Shown here: positions 25,125 to 33,505 of the stretch, piece by piece
Position numbering within the stretch: the stretch's first letter is position 1
Layout: the number at the start of each line of letters is the position of its first letter
Assembly (NCBI RefSeq): GCF_036250735.1
Contig: NZ_CP109430.1
Span: 3,472,001-3,536,000, forward strand
From: Streptosporangium sp. NBC_01495
GTDB taxonomy: Bacteria > Actinomycetota > Actinomycetes > Streptosporangiales > Streptosporangiaceae
Direction: 5' to 3'
Length of the DNA: 64,000 bases
Translations under genes and position numbers: made by a program
The notes under the pieces: model-generated
What the model was told of the DNA's origin: nothing
Database searches by the model: none
The model's input: only the letters and a program-made list of their open reading frames with translations

Positions 25125-26342
25125 TTAGCCGTTCCACTTGAGCAGCGCGCGCGTCTTGTCCGCGGCCTCGGTCAGCGCCTGCTGGGAGGTGACCTTGCCG
25201 CTCAGCGCCGCCTCGAGGGCGGGTGCGATGATCTCGTCGTTGATCTGGATCCACTCCGGCAGGGCGGGCCTGGCCTGGGCGACCTTGAGCTGCTCCAGGA
25301 ACGCCGCCTGGTCGGGCCCGAACGTGGCCGCGTCCCGCTCGGCCGCCTCGATGTTGGTCGGGAAGCCCCCCAGCGCCTGTGCGAGCGTGGTGTTGTTCTG
25401 GGCGTTCGTCAGGAAGGTCAGCCACTTCCACGCCAGCTCGGCGTTCTTGCCCTTGCTGAAGACCACCGCGTTCTCGCCGCCGATGTTGCCGGCGGGCTCG
25501 GTCTTGTACGGCAGCGGGGCGGTGCTGAACTGCAGGTCGGGGAAGTCGGCCTTGATGGTGGCCACGTCCCACGGACCGGAGATCATCATTCCGGCGAGGC
25601 CGTTCTCGAAGGGCTTGTCCGAGTCGGTGATCTGCCGGGGCGACGAGGGCAGCAGGTCGACCCAGAGCTGGAGCGCGTCGACTCCGGGCTGCTGGTCGAA
25701 CAGGATCTTCTTGTTCTTCTCGTCGACGAGGGAGCCTCCGGCGGCGCCGAGGAAGCCCGGCCACATCCAGCCGCCGTAGCCGTCACCCTTCGGTACCACC
25801 ATGCCCGCGATCTTCGAGTCGGCCTGGTGGATCTTCGCGGCGGTCGCCTTGAGCTCGTCCCAGGTCTTGGGAGGCGTCGGCACCAGCGTCTTGTTGTAGA
25901 AGAGCGCCACCGCGGTGTGGTCGAGCGGCAGCCCGTAGAGCTTGTCGTTCACCTTGTTGGTGTTGAGGGCGCCCTCGTAGAAGATCTTCTCGTCGACCGT
26001 ACCGGCGGGCACCTCCTTGATGGTGCCGTCCAGCGCGAACCTGGCGACCAGCGGCTGGTCCAGGATGCCGACGTCGGGGACGGTCCCGGCCGCGACGGCG
26101 CTGCCCAGCTTGGTGTTGTAGTCGTCCTTGGGGATCTTGACGATCTTGACGGTGACGTTGTTGGCCTTCTCGAAGTCGGTGCGCAGCTTCTCGACGACCT
26201 CCCCTGCCTGCGGGGTGCGGTCCTGGAACATCCAGTAGGTCAGTGTCGTGGCCTCCGAGGCCGTCCCGTTGTCGCCGCCGCAAGCGACGAGTCCGGCGAG
26301 CAGTGCCATACCGGCCGCAGCCCCTGTGACTCTCCTGATCAT
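25125..26342 (-). CDS. Sugar-binding lipoprotein of ABC importer
   Basis: This 405-residue extracellular solute-binding protein (family 1) has a lipoprotein signal with lipobox LVAC (Cys near residue 21), then TTLTYWMFQDRTPQ. Family features include LYGLPLDHTAVALFYNK, PPKTWDELKATA and NGLAGMMISGPWD. It captures a sugar outside the membrane and hands it to the two permeases. Ligand unknown; the DUF2264 partner hints at an oligosaccharide. It is first in the operon and divergent from the ROK regulator. Confidence 0.94.
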   Translation of the reverse strand: MIRRVTGAAAGMALLAGLVACGGDNGTASEATTLTYWMFQDRTPQAGEVVEKLRTDFEKANNVTVKIVKIPKDDYNTKLGSAVAAGTVPDVGILDQPLVARFALDGTIKEVPAGTVDEKIFYEGALNTNKVNDKLYGLPLDHTAVALFYNKTLVPTPPKTWDELKATAAKIHQADSKIAGMVVPKGDGYGGWMWPGFLGAAGGSLVDEKNKKILFDQQPGVDALQLWVDLLPSSPRQITDSDKPFENGLAGMMISGPWDVATIKADFPDLQFSTAPLPYKTEPAGNIGGENAVVFSKGKNAELAWKWLTFLTNAQNNTTLAQALGGFPTNIEAAERDAATFGPDQAAFLEQLKVAQARPALPEWIQINDEIIAPALEAALSGKVTSQQALTEAADKTRALLKWNG

Positions 26343-26545
26343 TTCTTCCTCCTGATGGGGGGTGCAACGGACGATAATGTAAGATGTGAAAAAAGTTCAG
26401 TCCCCTTAAGAAACGCTTTGGTAACACGGAGGAAAGACGGGCGTAGGTCACCCGTGGGGCGGGGGGCGTCCGGGGGTCCCGGGGCCGGACGAATATCTTC
26501 GGATTTTCAACTACCATGTGCCGTGACATGGGGAGGTAGGCCATC
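26343..26545. promoter_or_regulatory. Divergent promoter region between sugar operon and ROK gene
   Basis: This 203-bp region is markedly richer in A and T than its surroundings. Around 26406-26422 CTTAAGAAACGCTTTGG forms an imperfect dyad (AAG-AAAC-GCTTT), a plausible site for the ROK regulator. CATTAT-type -10 sequence faces the binding-protein gene near 26375. Assignment is tentative. Confidence 0.4.
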
Positions 26546-27874
26546 GTGAGGCCCGAGCGCAGGACGGTCCGCGACGTGCGCAAGGGCAACCGGGCCATGC
26601 TTCTGCGAACGCTCTACTTCAGTGGCCCCGTGACCCGCAACGAGCTGACCAGGCTCACCGGCCTCAGCGCCGCCACGGTCAGCAGCATGACGGGCGACCT
26701 CCTCGCCGAGAACATCGTGGTCGAGGCCGGCCAGGCCGAGTCCGACGGCGGCCGCCCCCGCGCCATCCTCCGGGTCAACCCCGTGTACGGCTACGTGATC
26801 GGTGTCGACGTCGCCGAGACCCACGTGCGCGTCGAGCTGTTCGACCTCGAGATGAACGAGAGGGCCAGGGTCGAGTACGCCCTGCGCCCTGCCGGGCACC
26901 AGATCGAGCTCGTGGTGCGCCACATCCTCGCCGGGGTCGAGGTCGTCCTCGACGACGCGGGCGTCCCCGCCGGCCAGGCCCTCGGCGTGGGCGTGGGCGT
27001 CCCCGGCATCGTCGAGGGCGGTCCCGACGCGCTCATCCACACCAGGACCTTCGGCTGGGACGGCGTGCCCCTGGGAGCGCTCCTACGCGCGGGCACCACG
27101 CTCCCGCTGTTCGTCGAGAACGGCGCCAAGGCGCTGGGTCGCGCCGAGCTGTGGTCGGCCCCTCGCCGGGGCGGCGACCCGGGCCGCGACGGCGCGGCGC
27201 GCGGGATCGGCCCGGGGTACGGCTCCGGCGGCGCCGGGCGTGGCCTCGCCGGCGCCGCACCCGGTTCCGGCGGATCCGGTGGCCCGGGAGCCGACGTCGC
27301 CGACGCGGGCCGTGGATCCGGTGACGCGGTGATCGTGCTGATCGGCTCCGGTGTCGGGGCCGCCATCGTCTCCGACAGCGTGACCTTCCGCGGCGTGAGC
27401 AGCAGCGCGGGGGAGTGGGGCCACACCAAGATCGTGGTGAACGGCCGGATCTGCCGGTGCGGCGGACGCGGCTGCCTGGAGGCCTACATCGGGGCCGAGG
27501 GCATCCTCGACCGCGCCGGTGTGCCCACGCGGACGACCGACTGGCAGGCCGAGCTGGCCGCCCTGGTGGAGTCCAGGTCGCCGGTGATCACCCAGACCGT
27601 CACCTACCTGGGCGTCGGCCTGTCCAACCTGATCAACCTCATCAACCCCGAGCGGATCGTCATCGGCGGCTGGCTCGGGCTCCTGCTCGGCCGGCACCTG
27701 CTCGACGACATCCGCGCCGCCTCGGCCGAGAACTCCCTGTCCCAGCCGTACGCGGCGACCTCCATCGTCCTGGGCCGCCTCGGTCCCGACGCCGTCGCCC
27801 ACGGGGCCGCCACCCTCGTCCTGGACGAGTTCCTGAACGCCCACCCCTCCGCGCGGATCCCCGCCTCCCGCTGA
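26546..27874 (+). CDS. ROK-family transcriptional regulator with Gly-rich insertion
   Basis: This 442-residue protein has an N-terminal winged helix (NELTRLTGLSAATVSSMTGD, about residues 30-60) and a sugar-kinase-like ROK domain with GVDVAETHVRVELFD, VPGIVEG and the zinc motif CRCGGRGCLEAY. About residues 205-258, between the GRAELW helix and VIVLIGSGVGAA, are a low-complexity Gly/Ala/Arg/Ser insertion that ROK proteins normally lack. The function is likely sugar-responsive repression of the divergent importer. It starts with GTG at 26546. Confidence 0.9.
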   Translation: MRPERRTVRDVRKGNRAMLLRTLYFSGPVTRNELTRLTGLSAATVSSMTGDLLAENIVVEAGQAESDGGRPRAILRVNPVYGYVIGVDVAETHVRVELFDLEMNERARVEYALRPAGHQIELVVRHILAGVEVVLDDAGVPAGQALGVGVGVPGIVEGGPDALIHTRTFGWDGVPLGALLRAGTTLPLFVENGAKALGRAELWSAPRRGGDPGRDGAARGIGPGYGSGGAGRGLAGAAPGSGGSGGPGADVADAGRGSGDAVIVLIGSGVGAAIVSDSVTFRGVSSSAGEWGHTKIVVNGRICRCGGRGCLEAYIGAEGILDRAGVPTRTTDWQAELAALVESRSPVITQTVTYLGVGLSNLINLINPERIVIGGWLGLLLGRHLLDDIRAASAENSLSQPYAATSIVLGRLGPDAVAHGAATLVLDEFLNAHPSARIPASR

Positions 27875-28064
27875 TCCCGAAGAGACTCGCCCGTCCGGGA
27901 CAGTCCCGATCACCGGGGAGAGTCCCGATCGCGGGAGGGTGTCCCGCTGATCCGGTAGTGGCCCGCTCACAGGGGAGGTACCCCGCCGACCTGGGAGGTA
28001 CCTCGCCGATTCGGGGCCGTCGGCATCCCGGAGGAACGTGGTGGCGCGGTTGTATCTTGGGGCG

Positions 28065-29012
28065 ATGTATCCCCCGATCGAGCCCTACGACCACGGGCAC
28101 CTCGACACCGGCGACGGACATCTCGTCTACTGGGAGGTCTGCGGGAACCCCGAGGGCAAGCCTGCGCTCGTCGTCCACGGCGGCCCCGGTTCCGGCTGCA
28201 CGCCGGGTCAGCGCCGCGCCTTCGATCCCGAGCGCTATCGCGTCATCCTGTTCGACCAGCGCAACTGCGGCCGGAGCCTGCCGCACGCCGGTGACCCGGC
28301 CACCGACCTGACCGCCAACACCACCCACCATCTGGTCGCCGACATGGAACGGCTGCGCGAGCACCTCGGCGTCGACCGGTGGCTGCTCCACGGAGGGTCG
28401 TGGGGCTCTACGCTCATGCTCGCCTACGCCGAAGCCCATCCCGAGAGGGTGTCGGAGATGGTCTTCACCGGCGTCACCATGACCCGCCGCTACGAAATCG
28501 ACTGGCTCTACCACGGGGTGGGCCGCTTCTTCCCCGAGCAGTGGCGGCGCTTCCGCGAGGGCGTCCCCGAGGGCGAGCGCGACGGTGACCTGCTCGCCGC
28601 CTACGCGCGGCTCATGTCCGACCCCGACCCCGCCGTGCGCGCCAGGGCCGCTCACGACTGGACGGCCTGGGAGGACGCGGTGATCTCCCTGGAGGTCAAC
28701 GGCAAGCCGAACATCTACAGCGACCGGCCGCCCGCCGCCCTGCTCGCCTTCGTCCGCATTTGCAGCCACTACTTCTCCCACGCCGCCTGGCTGGAGGAGG
28801 GCGTCCTACTGCGGAACGCGCACAGGTTGACCGGCATCCCCGGCGTGCTCATCCACGGCCGCTTCGACCTGGGCTCCCCGCTGGAGAACGCCTGGCAGCT
28901 GGCTCGGGTCTGGCCCGGCGCGCGTCTCGTCGTGGTGGACGACTCGGGGCACACCGGTAGCGACACCATGCGCGAGGAGGTCCTCGCGGCCCTGGACGGT
29001 TTCGCGAGTTAG
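28065..29012 (+). CDS. pip: Proline iminopeptidase
   Basis: This 315-residue alpha/beta hydrolase (peptidase S33) releases N-terminal proline. It has the oxyanion HGGPGSGCTPG, DQRNCGRS, nucleophile elbow GGSWGSTL (Ser), and late Asp (GRFDLGSP) and His (DDSGHTG). Relatives begin with MYPPIEPYDxGxL, so ATG 28065 is chosen; TATCTT ends 6 nt upstream, implying leaderless mRNA. A GTG at 28041 with GGAGG upstream would add 8 residues and is the alternative. No signal peptide; cytoplasmic. Confidence 0.93.
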   Translation: MYPPIEPYDHGHLDTGDGHLVYWEVCGNPEGKPALVVHGGPGSGCTPGQRRAFDPERYRVILFDQRNCGRSLPHAGDPATDLTANTTHHLVADMERLREHLGVDRWLLHGGSWGSTLMLAYAEAHPERVSEMVFTGVTMTRRYEIDWLYHGVGRFFPEQWRRFREGVPEGERDGDLLAAYARLMSDPDPAVRARAAHDWTAWEDAVISLEVNGKPNIYSDRPPAALLAFVRICSHYFSHAAWLEEGVLLRNAHRLTGIPGVLIHGRFDLGSPLENAWQLARVWPGARLVVVDDSGHTGSDTMREEVLAALDGFAS

Positions 29013-29141
29013 GCAGGCCCCGTCTCGCCGGCCCTGCCTCGCCGGCTCCGTCCCGCTGGCCCTGCCTCGATGGGGAAACGCGGGGGTGACATGGGCTGGG
29101 TGCCTGTTAGATCCTATTTGCCCAGGTGAGAGCCTTAAAGT

Positions 29142-29609
29142 ATGAGATATTCAGACAGGGGTGGTGGGCTGTCCGCGCAGGAGCGGGCCAGGCGCGAGAG
29201 GCTGAGGTTCCGGGCGGCGGACATGTTCGCGGGGGAGATCGCGCCGGCGCGGGTGGCCCGGCTGCTGGGAATCACCCGGAAGTCCGCCTACGAGTGGTAC
29301 GCGCTCTGGAGGCGGGGCGGCAGGGCGGCGCTGGTCTCCAAGGGCGCCGGTAGCGGCCGCAAGCTCACCGACGAGCAGTTGGAGCGGCTGGAGGCGGTCC
29401 TGGAGGAGGGGGCCGCCGCCCACGGCTGGGACGACGGCCACTGGACCGCCGCGCGCGTCGCCGTACTGATCGCGGAGAGGTTCGAGGTGTCCTACACCGC
29501 CCGCGGGGTGGCCTATCTGCTGGACCGGCTGGGCTGGACCGGCCGCTTCCAGCTACCGATGCGCCGGACGGCACGACGGACGGGGCACGGATCCCCGGCG
29601 GGCTCCTGA
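29142..29609 (+). pseudogene. Truncated IS630-family transposase (DNA-binding part only)
   Basis: These 155 residues match the N-terminal winged-helix/Homeodomain-like part of IS630-type transposases (LSAQERARRERLRFRAADMF, then LLGITRKSAYEWYALWR, HGWDDGHWTAARVAVLI, VAYLLDRLGW). The DDE catalytic domain that should follow is missing; the frame ends after a basic tail. No inverted repeats were found around it. It is read as an element remnant, though it could persist as a DNA-binding protein. Confidence 0.7.
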
Positions 29610-29812
29610 TCTCCACTCCGGTGTAACCTCCGCCTTTCCTTCCCGGAATGATCCCGGACCAAGGCTTTGTCCTTTCTGGGGCGAAGGTCGTAATACCTCT
29701 GAACTAGCGTCTTACGTGACGTCGATTCAGCATATTTCCTGGAAATCTGGTCGGCGCCCTGTAAGTCCTGGCGGTATGCCGGGCTCAATCATCAGACACG
29801 GAGTGATTTCTC

Positions 29813-30067
29813 ATGTTCAAGCATGCTCTCGTCGCCGGCACCCTGGCGGCTTCCACCCTGATCGTCGGCATGACGGTGTCGGCCCAGCCCGCCGGCGCGA
29901 GCGCGGCGACCCAGCAGGCCTCGGTGGTCACCGGCCGCGACATCTACGACCCCTTCAATCCTTTCGGCTTCTACCCCCGGTATGCGCCCTTCGGTTTCTA
30001 CAACAATTACGCGCCTCTTGGCTTCCAGTCGTTCTACCGCCCCGTTGTCTTCCACACTCACTGGTAA
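29813..30067 (+). CDS. Small secreted aromatic-rich protein, unknown function
   Basis: This 84-residue protein starts at ATG 29813 after GGAG. Residues 1-30 form a clear signal peptide (MFKHALVAGTLAASTLIVGM, cleavage near AGA-S). The mature part of about 50 residues has two to three copies of a PFGFY/APxGF motif separated by Tyr/Asn/Arg residues and ends in HTHW. Such composition (Phe, Tyr, Pro, Gly) suggests a surface-active or matrix peptide; no family is recognised. It is monocistronic with about 200 bp of upstream DNA. Confidence 0.75.
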   Translation: MFKHALVAGTLAASTLIVGMTVSAQPAGASAATQQASVVTGRDIYDPFNPFGFYPRYAPFGFYNNYAPLGFQSFYRPVVFHTHW

Positions 30068-30146
30068 GCCCGGAAACGGTAGAAGACGGTAATGACTGAG
30101 GCACGGCGGCGCCGGGCGTGGTCACCATGCCCGGCGCCGTTCGCCG

Positions 30147-30746
30147 TCACGGCGCCGGTGGCGTCGCCGCCGCCCGCCGAGGCCCGGCCGGTCGCCGCCG
30201 TCCGTACGGCGTCCGGCCGAACGGCTTGAAGACCGAGAGCACCACGTTGAGCAGGTAGAGGGCCAGCGCGACGCTCGGTGCGATGACCAGGACGCGGTCC
30301 ACGCCGCCGAGATCCAGGGAGAGCAGCTCCGCGGGCGGGACTTTCGACACCGCGGCGGCGGCCGTCCCGATATGGGAGCGCAGCGCCAGGATGGACGCGG
30401 TGGTCGCGGCCAGCGTGGTCACCAGCTTGATCAGCACCCAGTGGTACCTGACGAGCCCCCACGGCGTGCCCAGGCAGAGCAGCACGCCGGTCAGTAGCGC
30501 GCCGAGGCTCACCGGGACGATCAGCGTGTCACCGAAGACGTCCATGGCCAGGTAGGAGGCCCGCAACAGCTCGGGGTCCCCGGTCGTCAGGGCGGTGGTC
30601 CCGAGGCTGAGCAGTCCCAGGTCGAGCCCGAGCCAGCCGACCGAGATCGCCACGTGCAGGGTCAGGACGGCCTTGCGGAGCGGAGGCGGCATGACGAACG
30701 CCGGGCGGCGGGCGGTGAGGCCGGCGGAGGGGACGGTCGGGGGCAT
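30147..30746 (-). CDS. Integral membrane protein, unknown (DUF2269-like)
   Basis: This 199-residue protein has four hydrophobic segments (VLTLHVAISVGWLGLDLGLL; TLIVPVSLGALLTGVLLCLG; WVLIKLVTTLAATTASILAL; VLVIAPSVALALYLLNVVLS). The opening LHVxxSVGWLG resembles DUF2269-type proteins of unknown role. The C-terminus is basic and cytoplasmic. The ATG at 30746 has GGAAGG upstream; an internal ATG at 30692 is possible. Confidence 0.75.
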   Translation of the reverse strand: MPPTVPSAGLTARRPAFVMPPPLRKAVLTLHVAISVGWLGLDLGLLSLGTTALTTGDPELLRASYLAMDVFGDTLIVPVSLGALLTGVLLCLGTPWGLVRYHWVLIKLVTTLAATTASILALRSHIGTAAAAVSKVPPAELLSLDLGGVDRVLVIAPSVALALYLLNVVLSVFKPFGRTPYGRRRPAGPRRAAATPPAP

Positions 30747-31047
30747 GGGCGCCTTCCGGGCACGTGCCGCACCGCTTACCGGCCTCCGTCGCGCGGGCCG
30801 TCGCAGGCTTGGGGCGTGGGGAGGACCGGTGAGGCGGCCCGGCGGGAGCGGGACGGGATCGTCGTGATGTTCGCTCCACTCTGGCCGGGAACGTCCACCG
30901 GGCCGTCCTCCACCGGGTGGCTTCTCGCGTACGCCCCCCGTCGTACGGGGGGCGTCGTCCGTCAGGTGGCCCGCTCATGTCCCGCGCCGTGCGGGGGGCG
31001 GAAGGGGGACGCCCGGCGAGTGTGTCCGGAAAGCCGCCGGTGGCGGC
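30747..31047. other. 300-bp gap between two membrane-protein genes
   Basis: No gene is supported. It contains the promoter side of the gene starting at 30746 and a strong hairpin at 30931-30955; the rest is unremarkable GC-rich sequence. Confidence 0.5.
30931..30955. terminator. Strong GC hairpin, likely terminator
   Basis: ACGCCCCCC (30931-30939), 7-nt loop, GGGGGGCGT (30947-30955): perfect 9-bp stem, about 90 bp downstream of the minus-strand gene ending at 31048. Confidence 0.55.
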
Positions 31048-31314
31048 TCAGCCCGCTTCCGTCGTCGTGCCCGGCGCGGCACGTGACTGCCGGTGCACCG
31101 CCAGGGCGATGTCCGCGATCGCGATCACGGCCAGCACGGCCATCGCGACGGTGAGCCAGGTGATCCCGGCCACGAGACCGAGCACCCCGAGGCCGATCAC
31201 CGCTATCAGGGCGAACGAGCCCAGGCGGATGTGGACGACGTCGCGCGGGGTGGCCGAGACCATGGGCCTCCCGTTCGCGGAAGTCTCCTCCGGCATCTGT
31301 CCTTCGGCCGTCAT
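31048..31314 (-). CDS. Small membrane protein, unknown function
   Basis: From ATG 31314, which follows AAGGAGGGAAAC, this is 88 residues. A soluble Glu-rich start is followed by two adjacent hydrophobic segments (FALIAVIGLGVLGLVAGITW and VAMAVLAVIAIADIALAV) and a short polar tail. It belongs to small two-helix actinobacterial proteins without known role. It is transcribed like the two genes upstream (31375-32134), perhaps in the same unit. Confidence 0.75.
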   Translation of the reverse strand: MTAEGQMPEETSANGRPMVSATPRDVVHIRLGSFALIAVIGLGVLGLVAGITWLTVAMAVLAVIAIADIALAVHRQSRAAPGTTTEAG

Positions 31315-31374
31315 GTTTCCCTCCTTGGTCGGAGCGCACCCTTTACCCGGATGCCCCTCCGTCATGTGTCCGGC

Positions 31375-31764
31375 TCACGTCTCGCGTGACTGCCCGAGGG
31401 CTTTCACCGGTCCTTCGGGATCGGAGACCGTCACGGTTGCGCCCGGGTGGGTCAGGAAGCCGCCGGGTGCCAGAGCGGGCACCGGGGTGTGGAGCCGGAC
31501 GCACACGCCCCGCCCGGTGTTGGTGCCGAACGTCACCCCGCGGTTGGCCGGCGACAGGTGCGGCCCGATGGCCCTCCACGGCGCGTACGGGCCGGTCACG
31601 GTGGCGCCCGCGACATTGGACAGGGGGGTGCGCAGCGACCAGGGAGCGAAGCGGATCGAGAACTCGCCGCCGCGGACCTCGGCGAAGGCCCTGCCGGGGC
31701 CCACCCCGACCAGCGGCAGCGGTATCCGCCAGGCCGGGTCGAAGCCGAACGCGAAACGCGTCAT
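31375..31764 (-). CDS. Conserved hypothetical protein
   Basis: This 129-residue protein is predicted to be cytoplasmic and beta-rich, without a signal or membrane segment. Motifs such as FDPAWRIPLPLVGV, IRFAPWSLRTPLSNVAGATV and GVTFGTNTGRGVCVRL recur in actinobacterial proteins of unknown function. It starts 4 bp after the stop of the gene at 31769-32134, so the two are probably translated together. Confidence 0.78.
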   Translation of the reverse strand: MTRFAFGFDPAWRIPLPLVGVGPGRAFAEVRGGEFSIRFAPWSLRTPLSNVAGATVTGPYAPWRAIGPHLSPANRGVTFGTNTGRGVCVRLHTPVPALAPGGFLTHPGATVTVSDPEGPVKALGQSRET

Positions 31765-31768
31765 CCCG

Positions 31769-32134
31769 TCAGGAGTCCCACGGGGCGGTCTCGCCCATCT
31801 TGGCGTAGTACCTGGCCAGGTGGGCCTTGATCCGGCCGAGGTCCTCCTTCGGCACCTTGACCCCGCCCCGAGCCCCCTGCAGGATCCCTCCCGCGGCCCG
31901 TACGGCGTGCGGCACCACCTTGAGCCTGCCGCCGATCACGTCGGCGATGGGGAGCTTGTAGCTCCCGAAGTTGTCCGGCTCGTCGCCGTCGTACCAGACG
32001 TGGGCTTCTCGATACCGGGCGTTGGGCTCCTCTTCGGCGCCCGACCACGAGCGGACGCGCTTCTCGGCCGCTTCGCCGTCCCAGGCCCTGTCGTGCTCGG
32101 CCAGTGGCAGATCCTGAAACCGGGTGACCGTCAT
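31769..32134 (-). CDS. Hypothetical protein resembling a phage-protease-associated domain
   Basis: From ATG 32134 (AAGGGAGCG upstream) this is 121 residues: LPLAEHDRAWDGEAAEKRVR, ARYREAHVWYDGDEPDNFGS, YKLPIADVIGGRLKVVPHAV and a C-terminal helix ending YYAKMGETAPWDS. The same layout is found in actinophage head-protease regions and, as here, as isolated host genes. Its role is unknown. No other phage gene is near. It is the first gene of a small leftward unit. Confidence 0.75.
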   Translation of the reverse strand: MTVTRFQDLPLAEHDRAWDGEAAEKRVRSWSGAEEEPNARYREAHVWYDGDEPDNFGSYKLPIADVIGGRLKVVPHAVRAAGGILQGARGGVKVPKEDLGRIKAHLARYYAKMGETAPWDS

Positions 32135-32230
32135 GATCTCGCTCCCTTCGTCGAGGGTTTCCCTACCCGGCTCACCGGCCCCATGCCTGCGCGGCGACAT
32201 ATTCGGGCCTTGTCAGGGGAGGGGGTCGGC

Positions 32231-32647
32231 ATGACGGACACTCCTGAGGTGAGCGAAGACACGGCCGAGCGTGACATTCCCGAGCAGGACCCGCCGCCCG
32301 CGGGTCCGCGAGGCGTCGACGGCGAGACCCGGGTCGTGGCGGAGCGGTCGGGGGCGGACACGACCTTCCCCGAGCGGCCGCTCCTGGCGGACCCCGACGA
32401 CGCGCGCCGCACTCCGGAAGAGGAAAGTCCCGAGGGCGCGGGCGAGGCCGAGGTCCAGGCCGGGGCCGACGGCGGGACCGGCACCGGGGACGGCGCCGAG
32501 GACGGTGAGGCCGCCGAGGCCGCCGAGGCCGCCGAGGCCGCCGAGAACGCCGAGAACGCCGAGAACGGGGCCGAGGGCGGCGAGGAGAGCAGGAAGGACA
32601 CGTCGGGCAACGGCACACCGAAGCCGGAGGTCGGCCCGGCTTCCTGA
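32231..32647 (+). CDS. Acidic, intrinsically disordered protein (hypothetical)
   Basis: From ATG 32231, preceded by GGGGAGGGGG, 138 residues are encoded. The protein is dominated by Glu, Asp, Ala, Gly and Pro, with a run of EAA/ENA units near residues 95-110, few hydrophobics and no domain. It may be a real disordered protein or a biased open frame; the ribosome site and good distance from the divergent gene support a real one. The opposite-strand frames are Arg/Pro-rich and look spurious. Confidence 0.5.
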   Translation: MTDTPEVSEDTAERDIPEQDPPPAGPRGVDGETRVVAERSGADTTFPERPLLADPDDARRTPEEESPEGAGEAEVQAGADGGTGTGDGAEDGEAAEAAEAAEAAENAENAENGAEGGEESRKDTSGNGTPKPEVGPAS

Positions 32648-32739
32648 GTCCCGGCCTCCCGGGTATCGGCTTTCTTGGGAACCGTGAACCTGCCCTGGCC
32701 GGGGTCCGCTCCAGTCCAAGATCTTCTCTGCCGAGACGG

Positions 32740-32795
32740 AGGCTGTAGGCGGCGGCGGGGCCCCGGAGAACCCGGGGCCCCGCCGCCTACAGCCT
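32740..32795. terminator. Bidirectional terminator hairpin
   Basis: Left arm 32740-32766 and right arm 32772-32795 pair over 24 bp with a 3-nt bulge (one extra GGC in the left arm). It lies between two convergent genes (ends 32647 and 32800) and can serve both. Confidence 0.8.
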
Positions 32796-32799
32796 CAGA

Positions 32800-32994
32800 T
32801 CAGCTCTTGAAGGCGTCCTTGACCTTCTTCGCGCCGTCCTTCAGCTTCTCCCCGGCCTGCTTGAGGTGGCTGTCGGCCTGGTCGGTCCTGCCTTCGGCCT
32901 CGAGTCGCTCGTTGCCGGTGGCGCGTCCCGCGCCTTCCTTGACCTTGCCCCCGAGCTCTTCGGCCTTGTTGGCAAACTTGTCGTCGGCACCCAT
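32800..32994 (-). CDS. CsbD-family stress protein
   Basis: This 64-residue hydrophilic helical protein shows the CsbD pattern NKAEELGGKVKEGAGRATGN followed by a second Lys-rich repeat (AGEKLKDGAKKVKDAF). The family is induced by general stress regulators in many bacteria; the biochemical role is unclear. ATG 32994 follows GGAGGGACGAC. It is monocistronic, ending at the strong hairpin. Confidence 0.92.
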   Translation of the reverse strand: MGADDKFANKAEELGGKVKEGAGRATGNERLEAEGRTDQADSHLKQAGEKLKDGAKKVKDAFKS

Positions 32995-33505
32995 GGTGTC
33001 GTCCCTCCCGTTTGTGGAGTTTTGTCCATGCAGTGGATCCCCTCTCCTTGGGAGGAGGGGGTAAACATGCTCGGTCCCGAGTCCGGCCGATCCGGCATCG
33101 AACGCCCGCCGAGGGCGACCGAGGGCGGGTGCGTGATCGCGCCCGACCTCGTCCCGTCCCCGCGCCCGTCCCCGCGCCCGACCTCGTCCCGTCCCGTCCC
33201 CACGCCTGACCTCGTCCCCGGTCCCGGTCCTGGGCCGCCTCCACCGCCGGATGTCACCTGTACGGCTGAACCCGCCCCTCGCCGGAGGCAGGGCATGTCC
33301 GGCCCGGGAAACGCCCGGGTCCCGGCCGTGAAACAGCCGGGTCCGACCAGGGAACGGCCGGGTCCGGTGGGAAAACGGAATGAAGGACGCTGCGCTTTCA
33401 GCGGAAAGCGCTGACAGCGAACGAACGGAAAACGCGGTCCCCGGCGGGACTATGGTCGCGGGTATTCGTTATTCGCAAACCCCGGGTTCGGAGTAGGTGG
33501 AAGAC
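32995..33505. other. 500-bp low-complexity gap before clpP
   Basis: No gene supported. 33136-33240 is a C-rich repeat of units like GTCCCCGCGCCCG and CTCGTCCCGTCC. GCGCTTTC (33392-33399) and GAAAGCGC (33404-33411) form a perfect 8-bp dyad with a 4-nt centre. The clpP promoter probably lies at 33440-33490. Confidence 0.5.

Noticed and set aside
29142..29609. Complete insertion sequence
   Set aside because: No DDE domain, no terminal inverted repeats and no target duplication could be found.
33392..33411. GCGCTTTC/GAAAGCGC dyad as a LacI-type operator of clpP
   Set aside because: It is about 95 bp upstream of the start with no LacI-family gene nearby; kept only as a note in the gap description.
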